Positions 60,150 through 64,000 of a DNA stretch of 64,000 nt are shown here, piece by piece. Numbering within the stretch: position 1 is the stretch's first letter; the number at the start of each line of letters is the position of its first letter. Location of the stretch: positions 28,442-92,441 of the forward strand of contig CAZYHZ010000009.1 in the NCBI GenBank assembly GCA_964647625.1, in the 5' to 3' direction. The notes under the pieces were generated by a model. The model worked only from the letters and a program-made list of their open reading frames with translations. It did no database searches and was not told where the DNA came from. This DNA is from DASRJG01 sp964647625. Its GTDB lineage: Bacteria; Acidobacteriota; Polarisedimenticolia; Polarisedimenticolales; DASRJG01. The translations under genes and the position numbers were made by a program.

Positions 60150-61175
60150 ATGAAGACCGTGGGCATCTTGACCGGCGGAGGCGACGCGCCGGGGCTCAAC
60201 GCGGTGATCCGGGCCGCGGCGCGCCGGCTGCGGCCGAACGGCTACGCCTTGCTCGGGATCCGTCATGGCTGGCGCGGGTTGCTCGACAAGGAGACCGTCC
60301 CGCTGGACGAGAAGGCGACGACCGGAATCCTCCACCGGGGCGGCACGATCTTGGGGACGTCGCGGACGAACCCCTACAAGACGCCCGAGGACGCAAAGCG
60401 CGTCGAGGAGAACTTCAAAGCGCTCGGTCTCGACGCGCTCGTCGCGATCGGCGGGGAAGACACGTTGGGCGTCGCCGCGAAGCTGTCGGCGGCGGGCTTC
60501 CCGGTCGTCGGCGTCCCGAAGACCATCGACAACGACCTTTCCGGCACCGACATGACGTTCGGCTTCGACACCGCGGTCTCGATCGCCACCGAGGCGATCG
60601 ACCGGCTGCACTCGACTGCCGAATCGCACGATCGCGTCATCGTCTGCGAGGTGATGGGACGCCACGCCGGATGGATCGCCCTCCACGCGGGGATGGCGGG
60701 CGGCGCGGACTACATTCTGGTCCCCGAGAGGCCCATCGATCTTCCGGCCGTCTGCGCGGCGATCAAGCGGCGCGAGGCGCGGGGCTCACGGTTTTCGATC
60801 GTCGTCGCCGCCGAGGGCGCGGTCCTTCCGGAAGGTGAGATCACGAAAAGCGCGGCGCTCGATGCGTTCGGCCACGTGAAGCTCGGCGGCATCGGCGAGC
60901 GGCTGGCCCACGAGATCGAAAAACGCACCGGGTGCGAGACGCGGTCGGTGCAGCTCGGCCACACCCAGCGCGGCGGCACGCCGACCGCGTTCGACCGCTG
61001 GCTGGCCTCGCGCTACGGTTTGCTCGCGGCCGACATGGTCCACGAAAAGCGGTTCGGCATGATGGCCGCGTATCGCGGCGGGATGTTCGAGCCGGTGCCG
61101 CTGGCGCTGGCCGTGAAGCAGCTGAAGACGGTTCCCGCCGCGACGCTCGATCTCGCCGCGGCCCTGTTCGCCTGA
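60150..61175 (+). CDS. 6-phosphofructokinase, predicted pyrophosphate-dependent
   Basis: A 341-residue group-A phosphofructokinase. GILTGGGDAPGLNAVI starts the phosphoryl-donor site. Residues fall on E. coli numbering: GGEDT gives Asp104 in place of Gly104, and PKTIDND gives Lys124 in place of Gly124. This Asp104/Lys124 pair is the accepted mark of PPi-dependent enzymes, so the reversible PPi reaction is predicted. EVMGRHAGWIAL and QLGHTQRGGTPTAFDR bind fructose 6-phosphate. The ATG at 60150 follows GGAGG at 7 bases. Confidence 0.9.
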   Translation: MKTVGILTGGGDAPGLNAVIRAAARRLRPNGYALLGIRHGWRGLLDKETVPLDEKATTGILHRGGTILGTSRTNPYKTPEDAKRVEENFKALGLDALVAIGGEDTLGVAAKLSAAGFPVVGVPKTIDNDLSGTDMTFGFDTAVSIATEAIDRLHSTAESHDRVIVCEVMGRHAGWIALHAGMAGGADYILVPERPIDLPAVCAAIKRREARGSRFSIVVAAEGAVLPEGEITKSAALDAFGHVKLGGIGERLAHEIEKRTGCETRSVQLGHTQRGGTPTAFDRWLASRYGLLAADMVHEKRFGMMAAYRGGMFEPVPLALAVKQLKTVPAATLDLAAALFA

Positions 61176-61188
61176 AGGAAGGAGCCCG

Positions 61189-62220
61189 ATGTCCGACTTG
61201 CGCCATGACCCGCTCTCGAAGCGCTGGGTGATCATCGCCAACGAGCGAAGCCGACGCCCGGAGGATTTCTCGGACTTCGGACACCCCAGGATCGAGACCG
61301 GCTTCTGCCCGTTCTGTCCCGGAAGCGAGGACAAGACGCCGGCCGAGATCGCCGCGATCCGTCCGTCCGGCGGGCCGGCCAACGGCCCGGGCTGGCAAGT
61401 CCGCGTCATTCCCAACAAGTACCCGGCGCTCTCGATCGAGGGCACGCTCGACCGGCAGGGCGTCGGGCTCTACGACCGCATGCGCGGCATCGGCGCGCAC
61501 GAGGTCGTCGTCGAATCGCCGCAGCACGAGCTTCACATCGGCGACATGGAGCCGGGCGTCCTCGAGAGCGTGCTCGCGGTCTGCCAGGACCGGATGCGCG
61601 ACCTCGGCCGCGACCCACGGTTCAAGTACGTGCTCCTCTTCAAGAACCACGGCGCCGCTGCCGGCGCGACGCTGGCCCACCCGCACCTTCAGATCATCGC
61701 GACGCCCGTGACGCCGCGCGCCATCTCGGTCGAGCTGGACTCGGCCCGCGACCACTTCCACCTCAAGGAACGGTGCATGTTCTGCGACCTGCTCGAGCAG
61801 GAGCTGCAGGCGCGCGAGCGCATCGTCACCCTCGACGAGCATTTCGCGGTCCTGGCGCCGTATGCGTCCCGGTTCCCCTTCGAGCTGATGGTGCTCCCGC
61901 GGCGCCACGCCCACGCGTTCACCGACGAGGCCCGCCTGGCGCTTGCCGCGCTCGCCCGCACGCTCAAAGAGACGCTCGCGCGGCTCAAGAGCGTGCTCCG
62001 CGACCCGCCCTACAACTTCGTCCTCCACAGCAGCCCGAACACCGAAACGTTGGTGAGGCGCCGCAACTACTGGGACACCCTGCCGCTCGACTTCCACTGG
62101 CACATCGAGATCCTGCCCCGGCTGACGCGCGTCGCGGGGTTCGAGTGGGGGACCGGCTTCTACATCAACCCGACCGCCCCCGAAGAGGCGGCGGCGTATC
62201 TGCGGGACGCGGTGATCTGA
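61189..62220 (+). CDS. galT: Galactose-1-phosphate uridylyltransferase family protein
   Basis: A 343-residue HIT-superfamily nucleotidyltransferase. A CPFC zinc site lies at residues 40-43, and the active-site motif HPHLQ at 164-168 contains the nucleotidylated His166. FKNHGAAAGATLAHPH and HWHIEILPRLTRVAGFEWGTG match GalT. It moves UMP between UDP-glucose and a hexose 1-phosphate; some relatives use ADP-glucose, which would fit the neighbouring glycogen genes. The gene follows pfk after 13 bases, with a GGAAGGAG site. Confidence 0.88.
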   Translation: MSDLRHDPLSKRWVIIANERSRRPEDFSDFGHPRIETGFCPFCPGSEDKTPAEIAAIRPSGGPANGPGWQVRVIPNKYPALSIEGTLDRQGVGLYDRMRGIGAHEVVVESPQHELHIGDMEPGVLESVLAVCQDRMRDLGRDPRFKYVLLFKNHGAAAGATLAHPHLQIIATPVTPRAISVELDSARDHFHLKERCMFCDLLEQELQARERIVTLDEHFAVLAPYASRFPFELMVLPRRHAHAFTDEARLALAALARTLKETLARLKSVLRDPPYNFVLHSSPNTETLVRRRNYWDTLPLDFHWHIEILPRLTRVAGFEWGTGFYINPTAPEEAAAYLRDAVI

Positions 62221-62300
62221 GGACCGTTTCGGACCGGTGCGCGGTGGAAGCGATCCCCGCGGCGGCGAGTACAATCTCAGCTCACCCCGAGGGTGCCGCG

Positions 62301-64000
62301 ATGGAGGCCGGAACGCAGCAGGATCCGCGCCCCCGGTTCGAGGCGTTCTTCCCCGAGCGCTCGGAAGACTTCCTCCGTCTGCTCGGCGCATGGTCGATCC
62401 CATTCGCGCTGCTCGATCGGGACGGCGCGGTCCGGTTCTGGAACCGGGGCGCGGCCAAGCTCTACGGGCTCGGCGAGAACGAGGCTCTCGGAAAGGCGTT
62501 CTGCGCGCTCGTCGCGGAAGACGGAAAGATCCCGCAGGCCGCCGTGAGCGGCACGCGCACCGAGCGATACGAGGCCCGTCACAAGGGCGTCGACGGCGCG
62601 GAGCTGCCTGTGATGGTCACGCGAACGGAGCTCCCGGGAAACGGCGACGGAGACGGGGCGTTCGTCCTGGTCACCGACCTCACCGAATCGAAGGCCCTCG
62701 AACGGCGCCTCGCCCGGCGCGTGTCGCAGCTTTCGGTCATCCGCGAGATCAGCGAGTGCCTCCAATCGGCGATGAGCCCCGAGCGCATCCTGCGCACGAT
62801 CCTCGTCGGCGCGACGGCCAGCGTGGGCCTTCGGTTCAACCGCGCGTTCCTGCTCCTGGTCGACGAGCGGCACGCGGTGCTCCGGGGCCGGGATGCGATC
62901 GGCCCGGCCGACGCGGCCGAGGCGGATCAGATCTGGTCGCGATTGGCCCGAGGGGAAAAAAACCTGCGCGAGCTGGTCGACGACTACGGTCCGCCCGCAG
63001 AGGGTCCCGAGCCGCGGGTGCTCGAGATCGCGCGCGCGCTGTCCGCGAAGCTCGACGACGACGGATCGTTCCTGGTGCGCGCTTTCAAGGCGGGAGGCAC
63101 GACCCTGGTCGCGGGCGGGAAGACGGCGCTCGAGCTTCCGTCCCCCCAGCCTCTGATGGACATCCTCGGCGTCGACTCGTTCGTGGCCGTGCCGCTCGTC
63201 ACCGACGGCAAAGCGGTCGGCCTGCTCCTGGCCGACAACGCGATCACGCGCCGCGCGATCACGGGGGAGAACGTCGAGATCCTGGAGCTACTCGGCCTCC
63301 AGGCTGCCCAGGCGCTGGCGCGGGCGCGGCTGACCGAAGAGCTGGCCCGCCAGGTCGCCTCGCTCGAGTCCGCCACGCGGGAGCTCCGGCGCAACCAGGA
63401 GCGCATGGTCCGGTCGGAGCGCCTGACCGCGATCGGAGAGATGGCCGCCCACGTCGCTCACGAGATCCGGAACCCCCTGGTCGCCATCGGCGGGTTCGCC
63501 CGGTCCCTTCTCGCGCGCGAAGGCCACGACGACCCGGCGACGCGTGAATCGCTCGACATCATCGTCAGCGAGGTGCGCCGGCTCGAGGCGATCGTGAAGG
63601 AAGTGCTGGAGTTCTCGCGCCCGGCCCCGCCGAAGATCGGCGCCGTGTCCCTCCGGGCGGTTGCGGAAGAGGCCCTGGAGCTCCTGGCCTGGGAGCTCGA
63701 CCACGCCGGCGTTCACGGGCGCGTCGAGGAAGCGGAGGACACGCCCAAGGCGGCCGCGGACAGCGACCTCGTGTTCCACGCGACGATCAACCTCCTCCGG
63801 AACGCCGTGCAGGCGATGCCGCAGGGCGGTGTCTTGACCGTGTGGCTGCGGGGCGTCCCGCACGGGGTCGAGATGGCGATCGTCGACACCGGCCTGGGGA
63901 TGTCGCCGGAGGTGCTCGCCCGCGCCATGGAGCCTTTTTACACGACCAAAACGAACGGATCGGGGCTAGGATTGACGATCGCGTCGCAGATCGCGCGCGA
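62301..64000 (+). CDS. PAS-GAF sensor histidine kinase (C-terminus beyond the window)
   Basis: The frame is open from the ATG at 62301 to the end of the window (566 codons). An N-terminal PAS domain (about 25-130; ALLDRDGAVRFWNRGAAKLYGL) and a GAF domain (about 145-345) are followed by a coiled linker. The dimerisation domain carries the phospho-accepting His in HVAHEIRNPLVAIGGF. The ATPase shows the N-box in INLLRNAVQAMP, G1 in VDTGLGMSPE, an F-box PFYTTK, and G2 in GSGLGLTIA just before the edge. A response regulator, if linked, would lie outside. No membrane helix is seen, so it should sense a cytoplasmic signal. GAGGGTG lies 6 bases before the start. Confidence 0.9.
   Translation, partial: MEAGTQQDPRPRFEAFFPERSEDFLRLLGAWSIPFALLDRDGAVRFWNRGAAKLYGLGENEALGKAFCALVAEDGKIPQAAVSGTRTERYEARHKGVDGAELPVMVTRTELPGNGDGDGAFVLVTDLTESKALERRLARRVSQLSVIREISECLQSAMSPERILRTILVGATASVGLRFNRAFLLLVDERHAVLRGRDAIGPADAAEADQIWSRLARGEKNLRELVDDYGPPAEGPEPRVLEIARALSAKLDDDGSFLVRAFKAGGTTLVAGGKTALELPSPQPLMDILGVDSFVAVPLVTDGKAVGLLLADNAITRRAITGENVEILELLGLQAAQALARARLTEELARQVASLESATRELRRNQERMVRSERLTAIGEMAAHVAHEIRNPLVAIGGFARSLLAREGHDDPATRESLDIIVSEVRRLEAIVKEVLEFSRPAPPKIGAVSLRAVAEEALELLAWELDHAGVHGRVEEAEDTPKAAADSDLVFHATINLLRNAVQAMPQGGVLTVWLRGVPHGVEMAIVDTGLGMSPEVLARAMEPFYTTKTNGSGLGLTIASQIAR

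Noticed and set aside
1..64000. CRISPR arrays, rRNA genes or prophage structural genes
   Set aside because: No regularly spaced repeats, rRNA-like stretches or phage structural proteins were seen.

Overview
This is a GC-rich stretch (about two thirds G+C by eye) of a bacterial chromosome. Most genes look like those of an Acidobacteriota-type organism. The hints are a protein of the VWFA-related family common in Acidobacteria (23198-25291), several secreted carboxypeptidase-regulatory/FN3 repeat proteins, a TonB-plug-like segment of the Oar type, and a Gram-negative style set of surface proteins. The phylum is an inference, not proven by any marker gene here.

Layout. 1-941: C-terminal part of a KamB-like reactivase (lysine fermentation). 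1.2-3.2 kb: secreted FN3 protein. 3.3-18.9 kb: housekeeping block with glycogen phosphorylase, DnaQ-like exonuclease, an EfpL-like elongation factor, TrmK-like methyltransferase, speA with an overlapping APC permease, site-2 protease, a cupin epimerase, PlsC-like acyltransferase, FHA-GAF-PP2C phosphatase, YheT-like hydrolase, HD-GYP protein and TerC. 18.9-26.1 kb: two minus-strand runs with overlapping genes (ATP-grasp with zinc metallopeptidase; SDR, VWFA protein and YyaL-like protein). 26.2-27.6 kb: AIM24-like and Uma2 genes.

27.84-36.08 kb is an island bounded by two 30-bp direct repeats identical to the 3' end of a tRNA (T-arm, acceptor strand, CCA). It carries an overlapping ATPase/small-protein pair, a 1369-residue STAND NTPase with a Cap4-like nuclease domain (Avs-like), and a PIN-domain protein. 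It looks like a small integrated defence island that has lost its integrase. A third T-arm copy lies at 39389, just after a secreted three-repeat protein.

39.7-51 kb: a VIT-VWA protein ending in an orphan TonB plug, a heme/iron group (hemY, an MbfA-like ferritin-VIT1 protein, hemE), an acyl-CoA dehydrogenase and a large secreted repeat protein. 51-54.6 kb: a possible RelA/SpoT-fold protein, Tpx and an ABC-2 transporter. 54.6-62.2 kb: malate dehydrogenase, a DsbA-like protein, and a glycogen/sugar-phosphate group (glgA, GH57, a PPi-type phosphofructokinase, galT). The window ends inside a PAS-GAF histidine kinase.

The strongest new observation is the DsbA-like gene at 55587-56408. Its reading frame is interrupted only by a TGA exactly where the first active-site cysteine should be (U-P-F-C), and a 13-bp hairpin with a GGUCC loop follows at the distance expected of a bacterial SECIS. 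It is best read as a membrane-anchored selenoprotein. Interspersed palindromes (TAGGGGACAGTCCCC family, GACTCTC heptamer family, and a CTCAGGGC/GTCGAC element) sit between genes, and two of them supply the stop codon of the preceding gene.
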